A stretch of DNA of 64,000 nucleotides from Tenacibaculum sp. MAR_2010_89 (lineage in GTDB: Bacteria > Bacteroidota > Bacteroidia > Flavobacteriales > Flavobacteriaceae). The stretch is from NCBI RefSeq assembly GCF_900105985.1, contig NZ_FNUB01000005.1:3321296-3385295 (forward strand), in the 5' to 3' direction. Below are positions 18,386 to 27,835 of the stretch, in pieces. A program made the position numbers and the translations under genes. Numbering within the stretch: position 1 is the first letter of the stretch; each line of letters opens with the position of its first letter. Under the pieces are notes generated by a model, which saw nothing but the letters and a program-made list of their open reading frames with translations, was not told the origin of the DNA and did not search any database.

Positions 18386-19033
18386 TTACCATTGTCCTTC
18401 ATAATAAATAACTCTTTTTCTATCACCAATAACTTTAAAGTTCTGACTTTTTGAAAAAGTTCCATCTTTATAATTCATAGTATCAACTTTCATCTCCTTT
18501 GGTAAATCATAGCTTAACGAAAATGAATAATCTGGTAAAAAACCATCATAATCATACCTAAAACTTATGTTCTCGGCTTTTATCGGTAACTTGGGAAACC
18601 ATTTAATTTTTGTTATTTCTAAATATTCTTTTCCTGTCAAATTCTCAGCTTGGGTTCCGTAAGCAAGCTCTATTCCTACATTACTGATTTTTTTTAATGC
18701 TTCCTCACGAAATTCACTATTTGTTATTTTGTTGCTATATATTCTCATTCCATAATCAATATAAAAATATGAGTTGATTATTAAAATAAAAACTACAACT
18801 ATTCCTATTCTTGTTTTTAATGATTCAACATTTAATTTTCGGAAAACTATAGTCAAAACTCCTATAAGAACTAGCCCTACTAGTGATATTCCAATTAATT
18901 TCAAAAACTCAATTGGACGAACTAACTTATTAAATTCTAACTCAAATTTATCTGTCCAAAACAAAAGTAAGATTGTTAGAAATAGTAAATTTAAAAGGAT
19001 GATTATTAAATATTTCAATGATTTTTTAATCAT
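18386..19033 (-). CDS. Hypothetical membrane protein
   Basis: 215 residues with three N-terminal hydrophobic segments (about 8-25, 43-62 and 78-95), followed by a C-terminal extracytoplasmic domain of about 115 residues with no Cys. No recognised family. It stands alone between the AraC gene and the esterase. Confidence 0.55.
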   Translation of the reverse strand: MIKKSLKYLIIILLNLLFLTILLLFWTDKFELEFNKLVRPIEFLKLIGISLVGLVLIGVLTIVFRKLNVESLKTRIGIVVVFILIINSYFYIDYGMRIYSNKITNSEFREEALKKISNVGIELAYGTQAENLTGKEYLEITKIKWFPKLPIKAENISFRYDYDGFLPDYSFSLSYDLPKEMKVDTMNYKDGTFSKSQNFKVIGDRKRVIYYEGQW

Positions 19034-19225
19034 TTATTTAGTATTAATTCCATCAAATATAAATATTGCTATAATTTTAACGTAAAAATACTTGAAATTA
19101 ATTGTTGAAGCTATTTATGATTTTATTGGTTATTCATCCTTTTTTCGTAATGAACATTTATATTCTTACATCAGTATAACAATATGTTATATCAAAAATA
19201 AGATTACAGACGATTGCAACTAATT

Positions 19226-20710
19226 TTAGTTAAAGTTTAATTTTCTTAAATACTCTCTTGTTACTTTCGATACTTCTTTTGAATGTTTTCCAAACCATAT
19301 CCAATGATCTGCATCTTTAACTGTATAAAACTGGATATCATTACCTAATACACTCATTTGTTTGTAAAAATATTGAGCAGTTTCATAAGGACAGTTTTTA
19401 TCTTTATCTCCATGAATTAAAAGCATTTTTACTTTACTCTTTTTTAACAAATGATTTGGTGAAATTTCTTTTACTACATCTTTATTTAGTTTTTTTTCAA
19501 CTATCCATCTATTAGAGTTTGTTGTTAAATCATAAACTCCAGAATTTACAACAATAACGTTTGGCATTGCACTTGTTTTAAGGTTATCGGATTTTTCATT
19601 CCAATTATTAACCAATGAAATTGCTAAAGACAAATGCCCACCTGCTGAATTACCAGTAGCTATAATTTTATTTACATTAATATTGTATACTTCAGAGTTC
19701 TCTCTTATCCAACGTATTGAAGATTTTGCATCTTTAACAGCTTCAAAAGGATAAGTATTCTGTTTCCCTTTAATTCTATACTCAACTACAGCAACTACCC
19801 AACCCTGTTTCGCATACTCCTCTGCTGTACTAAAAAACCAATCTGGTTTACCTTCAGACCAACTACCTCCATGAAATTGAACTATAGTTGGTCGGTTTCC
19901 TTTAAATTTTTCTTTATTAGGTAAAAAAAGATGTAGCTCTAATTTAAAACCATCAACTTCTTTATACGTTTCTATACTATGATTTTCTCTCTCCTTTTTA
20001 TGAGAGGTATACAGTTTACTTATGTTTTCTTTATATTCTGCTGTTTTACAAGTCATCATAAAGCTTGAATATATCTTATTTATATTTTTTATTCCTAAAT
20101 TATTAATATGATGCTTTATATACTTATGCTTCCAAAAATCACTAATTTTAGTAGTAGTAAACACCTCATCTATCACGCTCAAATCTGCTTGTAACTGTTG
20201 ATTGTCTGATTTTCCAAAAACACTATTTTCTAATTTTTTATTTGCTTCAATTCTTATATAAGATGCTACATAATCTTTTAAATCTTTTGTTAAAAAAAAC
20301 GTTGTATCATTAAATACTTTAATATTTTTATTAAGTTTTGATTGATTTTTTTTAGATAGAACTATATTTTTTCCTGTATATCTTTTATGTAGTTCAGGAT
20401 ATTCTAAGATTAATTTATCGAAAGCTAATTTAATTAACACTGTTTCCTCATTAAACGTTTTTTGGTCTAATTTACCTTTATTCTTATTGAGATAACTTGT
20501 GAATATAAGTTGTAATGAATCTATCTTTTGTGTGAAAATATTCTGATTGAGAATATTTAGCTGATAACTATTTCCTTTAATATAATTCCACATAGGAATT
20601 GCAAATTCTGTTTGTTTTTCTATATAGTGTTTTTTATTTTTTTCAAAATCTACATTCTTACAGCTTTGCAAAAGAATTATAAATAATATAACGATTAATT
20701 TAACTTTCAT
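19226..20710 (-). CDS. Lipoprotein carboxylesterase-like alpha/beta hydrolase
   Basis: 494 residues. A lipoprotein signal (LLQSC, Cys near residue 17) and a helical, poorly conserved N-terminal half precede an alpha/beta hydrolase from about residue 250. That domain shows the oxyanion motif QFHGGSWSEG, the nucleophile elbow GNSAGGH (Ser catalytic), an acid in LIHGDKDKNCP and the catalytic His in DADHWIWFGKH. The family hydrolyses short acyl or feruloyl esters; the substrate is unknown. It is 21 bp downstream of the XRE/SnoaL gene, so the two may be co-transcribed. Confidence 0.85.
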   Translation of the reverse strand: MKVKLIVILFIILLQSCKNVDFEKNKKHYIEKQTEFAIPMWNYIKGNSYQLNILNQNIFTQKIDSLQLIFTSYLNKNKGKLDQKTFNEETVLIKLAFDKLILEYPELHKRYTGKNIVLSKKNQSKLNKNIKVFNDTTFFLTKDLKDYVASYIRIEANKKLENSVFGKSDNQQLQADLSVIDEVFTTTKISDFWKHKYIKHHINNLGIKNINKIYSSFMMTCKTAEYKENISKLYTSHKKERENHSIETYKEVDGFKLELHLFLPNKEKFKGNRPTIVQFHGGSWSEGKPDWFFSTAEEYAKQGWVVAVVEYRIKGKQNTYPFEAVKDAKSSIRWIRENSEVYNINVNKIIATGNSAGGHLSLAISLVNNWNEKSDNLKTSAMPNVIVVNSGVYDLTTNSNRWIVEKKLNKDVVKEISPNHLLKKSKVKMLLIHGDKDKNCPYETAQYFYKQMSVLGNDIQFYTVKDADHWIWFGKHSKEVSKVTREYLRKLNFN

Positions 20711-20731
20711 AAGTTTAATTTTAGTGGCTGA

Positions 20732-21424
20732 TTAATTACGAAAAACATCATTTATGATTAACCATTTTCCATTTTTAAAATGCCATTCTGTAATCCCAAT
20801 TTGATTACTAGTTTTTCCTTTATAACTATACGTATTTTTATATTTTTCTACAGCAATCATATTACTTACACTAATAGACAAAGATTTATATTCAATTAAT
20901 TCATAATCATTTTTTACAATATTATCCATCATTTCACTAATTTGAATCTTTCCACATATTGAGTTTAAAATACATGCATTATCATCGTATAAAGTAAGTA
21001 CTGAATCAACTTGCTTGTTGTTCATCCATTTTTTTATATTAGATTGATTTTTTTGTATAAATTCAGAAACTTCTTCAGCTGACTGTTTCTTAAAGTTTGA
21101 GATAACTTGAAAACCAATAATAGATACAATAGAGGTTGTTAAAATTAAAAGGATAGTTATTATTACATTTTTTTGAGGCTTATTTAAGTTTTCTTTTACC
21201 GAAGACTTTTTATTCAACGGAATAAAACCATCAAAATCTAGAATCTTAAATATCATTTTAAGAGTATAGCTTCTAGGTGTAACTTCTGTAGATTCTATTC
21301 TTTGAATAGTTCTTAAACTTAAATTACACTTTTCTGCTAGTTCTGTTTGAGTTAAACCTTTTGCTAATCTTAACTCTATTATTTTTTTTCCTAATTGTGG
21401 TTGCTCCATTATGTCTAAATTCAA
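20732..21424 (-). CDS. XRE regulator fused to membrane anchor and SnoaL-like domain
   Basis: 230 residues: XRE helix-turn-helix (LGKKIIELRLAKGLTQTELA, LSLRTIQRIE) in the first 70, one membrane helix near 90-112 (VIITILLILTTSIVSIIGF), then a nuclear-transport-factor-2-like domain (SVLTLYDDNACILNS, EWHFKNGKWLIIND) outside the membrane. This is a one-protein sensor layout: external ligand domain, anchor, DNA-binding domain. The start could be the internal ATG giving MEQPQLGKK. It precedes the esterase gene. Confidence 0.8.
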   Translation of the reverse strand: MNLDIMEQPQLGKKIIELRLAKGLTQTELAEKCNLSLRTIQRIESTEVTPRSYTLKMIFKILDFDGFIPLNKKSSVKENLNKPQKNVIITILLILTTSIVSIIGFQVISNFKKQSAEEVSEFIQKNQSNIKKWMNNKQVDSVLTLYDDNACILNSICGKIQISEMMDNIVKNDYELIEYKSLSISVSNMIAVEKYKNTYSYKGKTSNQIGITEWHFKNGKWLIINDVFRN

Positions 21425-21770
21425 TGCAAGATTAAATCAATCTTTAATTCCTATCAAATTTAAACAATGTATTTAATACGTCATTAATATGACATTTACG
21501 TAGTAAGCTTAGTTTTCATGTGACTTTTAGGGCTAGGAACACATTACCTCAATGTTTAATAAAACTATGAAAAAAAGACAAATTCTTATTCTGTTTTTGA
21601 TATATAAGCACATTGATTTGATAACATTTACTTTTACAGAGAAAATACCCTAAACTACATAAGTTTATTAAATATTACTAAAACTCAACCTAAGTGTAAT
21701 TGACTAAATCGTTTATGTAGTAAATCGAAGAAATCTATTTAATATAGCTTAAGAAATGGTGTGTCCAATT
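21425..21770. other. Gene-free stretch
   Basis: About 345 bp without a convincing frame, hairpin or promoter on either strand. Sequence is plain AT-rich intergenic DNA upstream of the XRE gene. Confidence 0.5.
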
Positions 21771-22163
21771 CTATTTTGATGTAAAACTTATCTTTTTACA
21801 ATACTGAATTAGCTTTTCTCTATAACGCCAAGGTTTTGTTTTCCCTGGTAAACGACTTAACCAATGACTATTTGGACCTTTACTACCTGGACGTTTATTT
21901 GCTAGTTCAAAAGAAGTAGGAAGAAGTTTCTTACTCATAACAGTTATAAACTCTTCAAATTGAGCTTCGCTAGTAAACTCAAATATAAAACCATCAAATT
22001 CAATAGTCAATTTTCGATAACCTTGAACTCCATCTTTAATTGGTGCAGGAGGATTAAATTTCTCTGATTTAGACCAAATACTTTTTCCTTCCTCTATATG
22101 AACCCAATAAGCCATAGAGCTACTTTTCCAGTCAGATACATACCCAAACTCTACTCTTTTCAT
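21771..22163 (-). CDS. Hypothetical protein (130 aa)
   Basis: 130 residues, soluble and basic in the C-terminal half (NKRPGSKGPNSHWLSRLPGKTKPWRYREKL). The N-terminal half (GYVSDWKSSSMAYWVHIEEGKSIW) appears beta-rich. No signal peptide and no family I can name. Its neighbours on the same strand are small lipoproteins. Confidence 0.6.
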   Translation of the reverse strand: MKRVEFGYVSDWKSSSMAYWVHIEEGKSIWSKSEKFNPPAPIKDGVQGYRKLTIEFDGFIFEFTSEAQFEEFITVMSKKLLPTSFELANKRPGSKGPNSHWLSRLPGKTKPWRYREKLIQYCKKISFTSK

Positions 22164-22195
22164 TTTTAAAATTACTTACAACCCATTATAAAAGT

Positions 22196-22648
22196 TTATA
22201 ATTTCACAAACTCAACGTAAGAATAAGATACTTGACTAGTATCATCACATATTTTTGTAGGGTCGGTACTGTAATAGCCTATTTTTAATATATTATTTTT
22301 AAACTCAGTAAATGTAAAATCATCTGCATTTTCAAGAGTTATCACTAATTCATTATTATTTAATTTCCAATTCCCTTTTGTTGACTTTAAAACACAGTCA
22401 TTATTGTAAAATCTGAAATCATTTAAAATAATATTACCGTTCTCTAAAATAGATATTGTTATTTTTTTCTCACACTGATTTAATCCTAAATCTTGTATTG
22501 TCTTAGAAGAACAAGAATATGCCTTTTTTGTAATTTTCCAATCTCCAATAATTGACACTGAACCTGAATTAGAATTCTCATCACTTGTACATGATGAGAA
22601 AATTATAAAGATGATTAATAGCCTATAAAATAATTTCATTTTTTTCAT
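22196..22648 (-). CDS. Lipocalin-like lipoprotein
   Basis: 150 residues with lipobox FSSC (Cys about 20) and the Bacteroidetes lipocalin-like pattern: IIGDWKITKKAYSC, then GNWKLNNNELVITLE in the middle and a late strand. Such small lipoproteins are beta-barrel-like and cell-surface or periplasmic; ligand unknown. Four Cys lie in the mature part, possibly disulfide-bonded. Confidence 0.7.
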   Translation of the reverse strand: MKKMKLFYRLLIIFIIFSSCTSDENSNSGSVSIIGDWKITKKAYSCSSKTIQDLGLNQCEKKITISILENGNIILNDFRFYNNDCVLKSTKGNWKLNNNELVITLENADDFTFTEFKNNILKIGYYSTDPTKICDDTSQVSYSYVEFVKL

Positions 22649-22657
22649 TCTTAATTG

Positions 22658-23329
22658 TTATCCTTGTAAATAAAGAGCATTCATTCCTATACCAATATCA
22701 TAAGCATGAGGCTTCCATTTGGTATTAGATTTTATGTAAATTTTTTCTGCTGTATTCAAATAACTATATTGATTCTTTGAGTTAGTATCAACAGGAACTT
22801 CCCAAAGTATTTCTTTAGCTTTCACTACTTTTAAATAGCTACTTGTATAAAATATTATCCTTGGACTTTTAACTTTCAAAATGCATTTATCACTAAAATT
22901 AATAGTCAGTATATCATTATCCGAATTAAAATTTAAAGAATCTAATTGATGTCTTGTATCCAACTGTCTACCTTGCCAATCTCCCCAAATTGATACTGTT
23001 ACACCTTTATTAAAACTCGGTTTATTTTTAGAAAATAGATTTGTTAATTCTTCAGGAGTTAATTTCAATACGTCACTACCTAGTGTTGGCTCTAATTCAT
23101 CTAAATCATAGGTTGCGTTATCACCAGATATTACAGAAAGAACTCCTCTTTTTATTATCAAATTAAAAAGTGATCTACTTAAAAAAACACCTACACTAAA
23201 AACTGCTATTGCAATAATTATATTGTAAGGGGAATTCAACTCTGAATATATTACAGCGCTTAAAAAACTAAATCCAAGAAAAAGAAGTAATGCTTGTAAA
23301 AATGCTACTATAGTTCTAAATATCTTCAT
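22658..23329 (-). CDS. Hypothetical membrane protein
   Basis: 223 residues: two N-terminal membrane helices (about 8-28 and 36-52), then a soluble domain of some 165 residues containing VSIWGDWQGRQLDTRHQLDSL. No family recognised. It lies 9 bp upstream of the lipocalin-like gene on the same strand, so joint transcription is likely. Confidence 0.6.
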   Translation of the reverse strand: MKIFRTIVAFLQALLLFLGFSFLSAVIYSELNSPYNIIIAIAVFSVGVFLSRSLFNLIIKRGVLSVISGDNATYDLDELEPTLGSDVLKLTPEELTNLFSKNKPSFNKGVTVSIWGDWQGRQLDTRHQLDSLNFNSDNDILTINFSDKCILKVKSPRIIFYTSSYLKVVKAKEILWEVPVDTNSKNQYSYLNTAEKIYIKSNTKWKPHAYDIGIGMNALYLQG

Positions 23330-23499
23330 TCTATTACCATTAACAATTTAATAAAGTTTAAAAGTGATCGCTTTATGTTTTTTAAAAACACAATTCTATT
23401 TCTTTTTAATTAAAAAAATGCTAATTAAAAGAAATAATTAAGGTTTTATAAATAAACTTAGAATAAAAGTAAATTCATAAGTTCGAACAATACTTATAC

Positions 23500-23904
23500 T
23501 TATTGTTTTCTTAATTTTTCATTAAAAGACTTATTTTCTTTTAAAATTTTATTTTGCGAATATCCTCTAATTAAAAATGAAATTCCAGTAGTTAATATAA
23601 TTCCACCAAATAAAATAGACAATAAGAATAATACTAAAACTCCAGATACTACTAAAAAAGCTCCATAATTAATATTCTTTTGAGGGTTTAAGGAACCATA
23701 TTGGCTTTTAGCAGTTCCTGCAGCGTCAAGTTTCATTTTCAACTTTCTTTCAGCTTCTTTTTCATCTTTAGAAAAAAAATTACATTTATTTTCAAATTTA
23801 GGTTTTTGACTAGTTAAACCACATACAAGCCCAGTGTTAAAATCAACTTTTCTATTTGTACATATCCCACAAAAAATCATTCTTTCTTCTAATGTCATTT
23901 TCAA
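23500..23904 (-). CDS. Small protein with Cys-rich N-terminus and two membrane helices
   Basis: 134 residues. The start has MTLEERMIFCGICTNRKVDF then GLVCGLTSQKPKFENKC, a four-Cys arrangement (C-x2-C ... C ... C) that looks like a zinc-ribbon and recurs in Bacteroidetes membrane proteins. Two hydrophobic segments around 82-118 form a hairpin in the membrane. Function unknown. Confidence 0.65.
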   Translation of the reverse strand: MKMTLEERMIFCGICTNRKVDFNTGLVCGLTSQKPKFENKCNFFSKDEKEAERKLKMKLDAAGTAKSQYGSLNPQKNINYGAFLVVSGVLVLFLLSILFGGIILTTGISFLIRGYSQNKILKENKSFNEKLRKQ

Positions 23905-24035
23905 TTTTTATTTTAGTAAGCATTGGCAATTTTATTTTGTCCAATTACTTTATTAAGTCTTTTTAATTTAATCTTTACCAGCTCGATGCAAACACCACCA
24001 ACCGAACTCAGTTTCAATACATAACTAAAAAGCTC

Positions 24036-24374
24036 CTACTTCATCCATTTAGCAAACACTTTCTTTAATTTTTCTTCTTTTAAACTACATTGTTTTGAAA
24101 TATATGGTATCAAGTCGACCACATAAGTTTTAAGGCTGATTTGTTTAAAGCTAGCTATTTTATAATACTTAAGAAGTAAACTCATATGTTCTTCTGTAGC
24201 ATTTTCAAGACATTCTTTAATAAACGTATTTTGATTTTCTTCGTTTATCGTATCTTGATATTACAATAAGCATTTTTTCACAGAGATAGCAACATTATCT
24301 AAGACAACTACATCTTGAGAGCATGAGAATTGAATAAATGAAGTAAACAGAAAAGTAAATATAACTTTTTTCAT
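24036..24374 (-). pseudogene. Lipoprotein gene with in-frame stop
   Basis: From the ATG at 24374 the frame encodes a lipoprotein signal (IQFSCSQDVVVL), meets TAA at 24263-24261 (codon 38), and then continues open in the same frame for another 75 codons (YQDTINEENQNTFIKECLEN ...) to a TAG at 24036. Point mutation to a stop, with no frameshift, best explains it. Family unknown. Confidence 0.55.
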
Positions 24375-24428
24375 AATAGCTTTTTTGCCCAAATTTAAAG
24401 AATAATTCGAATAAAAAAAGTGTATTTC

Positions 24429-24914
24429 TTATTTTTTACATCCCACTTTACTAAGCTCTTCATTATTCATTTTTAAAAGGTAATTTTCAAGAAAGTCTAG
24501 TTTTTTCAAAATGTTTTTTTGAGTTTTTTGAAAAACTATTTTTGAAATTATGTTATACGGAAATCTTAAATTGAATTTATAAGTAATTTTTAAAATGGTT
24601 TTATCATTTTCAATTGAAATATAATTCCAAATACCAATGAAGTCCTTGAAAACGTTTGATTTATTTAGCATCTGAATTGATATTTCATTTGGAGTATCAA
24701 ACGTTAAATATTCAGTATCCATTCTTATTCCTTCTATTGATTTGGTGTAAACTTTTGCTCCTTTTTTAAGCCCAGTATAATCATCAAGAAAACCTATTTC
24801 AAGAGTTTGTTTGTCCCATTTTTTTCGGTTGGTAAAATCTTGGGTAAATTCAAACAACCATTCAATATTTTTATTTAGAGTAATTTTTTCAGATATGGTG
24901 TTTTTTAACTTCAA
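24429..24914 (-). CDS. SRPBCC-type polyketide-cyclase-like protein
   Basis: 161 residues with the START/SRPBCC outline: KITLNKNIEWLFEFTQDFTNRKKWD, then GAKVYTKSIEG, EYLTFDTPNEISIQML and ILKITYKFNLRFP, closing with a long amphipathic helix. Such domains bind hydrophobic ligands in a helix-grip cavity. No catalytic residue can be assigned. Confidence 0.7.
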   Translation of the reverse strand: MKLKNTISEKITLNKNIEWLFEFTQDFTNRKKWDKQTLEIGFLDDYTGLKKGAKVYTKSIEGIRMDTEYLTFDTPNEISIQMLNKSNVFKDFIGIWNYISIENDKTILKITYKFNLRFPYNIISKIVFQKTQKNILKKLDFLENYLLKMNNEELSKVGCKK

Positions 24915-24939
24915 TTTTTATCGTTCAATGTAATAAAAT

Positions 24940-25359
24940 TTAATTTTTATATAACTCTTCTATTAACAAATCATCTCTCTTAATAAAGTGTTCCAAATAT
25001 TTCAATGACTTATTAAAACTAATCGACCAAATATCATCAACAACCATTTTTTCTTTCTCTCCTAATAATCCGAATAAAACCTTAACTTTTTTTGGCCTAG
25101 AATACCATAAAGAGAATTCTAGTGCTTGATTTTTGTCAAAATTAGCAGTCATACAAAAGCTAGTTCCTTTTTCAATACAAGTAAAATCAAGAGCAGGATT
25201 GAAATAGACATCTTTTTCTTTTAAAGACCTTAAATGATTTAGTTTATCAATCCATGGATAGTTCTCAGCTATTTCAATAACTTCACTTCCAGATAAAGGA
25301 GTATTTCTGTATTCAATATTTTCTTTTTCTGGATAGCAAATAGAATATTTATAAGTCAT
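24940..25359 (-). CDS. Hypothetical protein (139 aa)
   Basis: 139 residues, soluble, with aromatic and acidic clusters (AENYPWIDKLNHLRSLKEKD, EFSLWYSRPKKVKVLFG). No signal, no recognised domain. It is one of a run of small minus-strand genes with short spacers whose content looks accessory. Confidence 0.55.
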   Translation of the reverse strand: MTYKYSICYPEKENIEYRNTPLSGSEVIEIAENYPWIDKLNHLRSLKEKDVYFNPALDFTCIEKGTSFCMTANFDKNQALEFSLWYSRPKKVKVLFGLLGEKEKMVVDDIWSISFNKSLKYLEHFIKRDDLLIEELYKN

Positions 25360-25402
25360 ATACTTTTAAACCTTTTAAATAATACTTAATTCTTTTTCTT
25401 AG

Positions 25403-26182
25403 TTAAAACCCTGTAACAAACAACCTTCTAGCACCTCTTAATCCACATTTTTGATATTTATTATAGGCTTTAGAAGCAGCTTCTTTAATTTGAATACCTT
25501 TCTGTTTTTTTACCCAAGAGTTTAAAGCTGCCTCTAGCGTGTATGCTTCAGGTGCCATTAAATTTGTAGTCCATAAAATAGGATTGGCTTTTGATTTAAT
25601 TATTTCATTTTGAAAATAATTTTTACTAGCACAAGCTAAAATTATAGCATCTATTTTTTTTGATGGAGTCTGCTTATATTTTAAGTTAACTTTAAACTCC
25701 ATTAATCCATCATGACCTATATAAGCAACTAATTCTGAGTTTCCACCAAATTCTAAATTTATCTCATTATAATTGATTCTTCTTTTAAAATTATTATTGG
25801 ACGCTAATAAAAATTCTTCGGTACAAACTTTAATTTTTTCTCCATCATAAGCTTCAGCTAATAAGTAAATATTTTTAGTTTTATGTTTAAACAATATGCT
25901 TTCAAGTATGTTTGTATTTTTCGATGTAATCATTTTTTTATACACCCAATCATTTGATTTATTTTTCAAGAAATTTTTAACCCCGTACAAAGCTCCCCAA
26001 TAAAGGTTGTTTTTAGGGTCTTGCCCGTTGCCTATTAATTTTGGAACAGGAACTATTCCTTGATTTATATTATCGCATAAAGCAACAAAAACATGAATTG
26101 TTTTAGTTTTTTTTTGACTTTTATTTTGTCCAAAACTTAATGTACACGATATAAGCGCTATGAGTAATCCTATTTTTTTCAT
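25403..26182 (-). CDS. Secreted protein with possible caspase-like (clan CD) His-Cys pair
   Basis: 259 residues with a clear signal peptide (LLIALISCTLSFGQ). The body shows a hydrophobic strand then a His (SELVAYIGHDGLMEF) and, about 30 residues later, a hydrophobic strand then Ala-Cys (KIDAIILACASKNYF). That order and spacing is the clan CD peptidase signature (strand-His-Gly ... strand-Ala/Gln-Cys), though the residue after His is Asp before Gly. I do not know its substrate. It precedes the DUF6714 gene's stop by 1 bp spacing, so these two are co-transcribed. Confidence 0.6.
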   Translation of the reverse strand: MKKIGLLIALISCTLSFGQNKSQKKTKTIHVFVALCDNINQGIVPVPKLIGNGQDPKNNLYWGALYGVKNFLKNKSNDWVYKKMITSKNTNILESILFKHKTKNIYLLAEAYDGEKIKVCTEEFLLASNNNFKRRINYNEINLEFGGNSELVAYIGHDGLMEFKVNLKYKQTPSKKIDAIILACASKNYFQNEIIKSKANPILWTTNLMAPEAYTLEAALNSWVKKQKGIQIKEAASKAYNKYQKCGLRGARRLFVTGF

Positions 26183-26183
26183 A

Positions 26184-26798
26184 TTAATTATTTATTTTTA
26201 ATTTTTGCTTCAAACATATTGACGCTTCATACAATTGGATAAAATATTTATCATATAAAACTGCATTAGATAATAAACCAAATTCTTTAGCTTTATCACT
26301 TTTATAATAATCTCTTACCTCATTCATTCTGTACTCAATAAATTTCACTAAACACATTAATTGTTTATGATTGAATAGCGAAAAACACTCCTCATAAAAC
26401 TTTTTATTTTGATTATCATTTTCATCAGATAAATGCTTTGTTATAGCTATTAAATGATCTGTTATATCAGGTTTATAAAACTCTTCGATCATTCCCTTTT
26501 CGATCAACTTTTTTTCTTCCTCTTTATATACATCTAATGATACAAGTAAATATTTAGGCATATGAAATAGCATTCCTTTAGCATCAAAAAAAGTGATGGA
26601 ACTATTACAAGCATATAAATCTATCAAAGATATTTTTGTCCAATCATTTCTTTCATCTTTAGCTCTTAGTTTTCTACATTCTTTAGCAGTCAATCTATCA
26701 TCATGCCCTTGCGCTTCCCATAGACCTATACCTTCTTCAAGTTTTATATTTTTAAAAACCTCGTTGATATTTCTAATTAATTCTTCTTTTTTAATCAT
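26184..26798 (-). CDS. DUF6714 family protein
   Basis: 204 residues. The sequence LEEGIGLWEAQGHDDRLTA, ARAKDERNDW-type region (RAKDERNDWTKISLIDLY), SSITFFDAKGMLFHMPKYL and a late VKFIEYR match the DUF6714 pattern I know from small cytosolic proteins. No catalytic function is established. It starts an apparent two-gene unit with the secreted protein downstream. Confidence 0.7.
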   Translation of the reverse strand: MIKKEELIRNINEVFKNIKLEEGIGLWEAQGHDDRLTAKECRKLRAKDERNDWTKISLIDLYACNSSITFFDAKGMLFHMPKYLLVSLDVYKEEEKKLIEKGMIEEFYKPDITDHLIAITKHLSDENDNQNKKFYEECFSLFNHKQLMCLVKFIEYRMNEVRDYYKSDKAKEFGLLSNAVLYDKYFIQLYEASICLKQKLKINN

Positions 26799-26837
26799 TT
26801 AAACAAATTAGCCAAAGTAAAAAGCTATTTAAAACCA

Positions 26838-27816
26838 TTAATTGTTAGAAATTTCTTTTATTTTTCCTTCATAATATTCTTCAACTCCATTTACAGTCTG
26901 CTTACTGTAATTAATTATTTTATAAATAAATTCTGTTTCAGTAACCCAATGAAATTCCTTAAATGTACAAGTATCATTATTCCAGTTAAATTCAGTAAGA
27001 TAAATAAATAAATGCTCCATTTACTTTTTTTTGAAAAAAGTAAGATATGCATTCTTGCCCTCCAAAATAACCATTTAGACGATACGTATTTTTGGGTGAA
27101 GAAATTATATATTTAGGGTTACCAATCGTTAATTCTGTTTCTCCTGTTTTAATTGAAAAACACTTATCACTTGAATGCCCTCCTTCTAAAACTAAAATAT
27201 TATATGCTGGATAATATCCAGACCATCCTTCTGAAAAACCATAATCATTACTATGTTGATTTAGTATAAGCTTTTGTCCGTTTTGAGTTTTAATACTTTT
27301 TATAGCATCTTCTCTTTTATAATTTTCATTTTCAAATTTAGTTACCCATGTTACACGGTTTTTTAATATCTTTTTAATTGAATCTAAATTTCCGTTTTTT
27401 TTAGGCCTATGTATTATTTCTTCTATTTTTTCTTTTAATACATTAAACTTTGTTAGACTAATCTTTGACGTATTAATTACATTTTTATTTTTTACCTTTT
27501 TCAAATAACCATCAAATACATACCCCTCTTTTTCAAATGGTTTCTCCTCTTTTGAAACTAAATATATATAATTGTTATACTTTATTTTAATCCAACTTCC
27601 TTCAATTGGTTTACCATTATCATTAATAGTTATTTTTTTATTGGTATCAAATAGCTTTTCTACCACAACACCAAATGGAATTTTAGCAATTTTTAATGAT
27701 GACGAATTACTTTTAGACCGAACATTTAAACCATTCTCAGCATTTATAAAATAATACTCTTGTGCTAATACGTTACTAAACATAAACAGCATGTATATTT
27801 TAACCAATATTTTCAT
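26838..27816 (-). pseudogene. Secreted SH3-domain protein, frameshifted at a tetranucleotide repeat
   Basis: The main frame (27816 to 26992) has a signal peptide (MFSNVLAQ), an SH3b-like domain (GLNVRSKSNSSSLKIAKIPFG, GSWIKIKYNNYIYLVS) and a C-terminal domain, and stops at GAFIYLSY. A second frame continues to 26838 (LTEFNWNNDTCTFKEFHWV...). Removing one 4-bp unit from the ATAA repeat at 27000-27013 joins them as GAFIYLTEFNWNND. So the gene is either off or has a shortened C-terminus by repeat slippage. SH3b domains often bind cell-wall or other peptides. Confidence 0.75.
27000..27013. repeat. ATAA tetranucleotide repeat inside a gene
   Basis: Three full ATAA units plus AT lie exactly at the frame break of the SH3-domain gene. 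Changing the unit number by one restores the long frame, as expected for slipped-strand mispairing. Confidence 0.7.
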
Positions 27817-27835
27817 GTATACAGTTTTAATGTTC

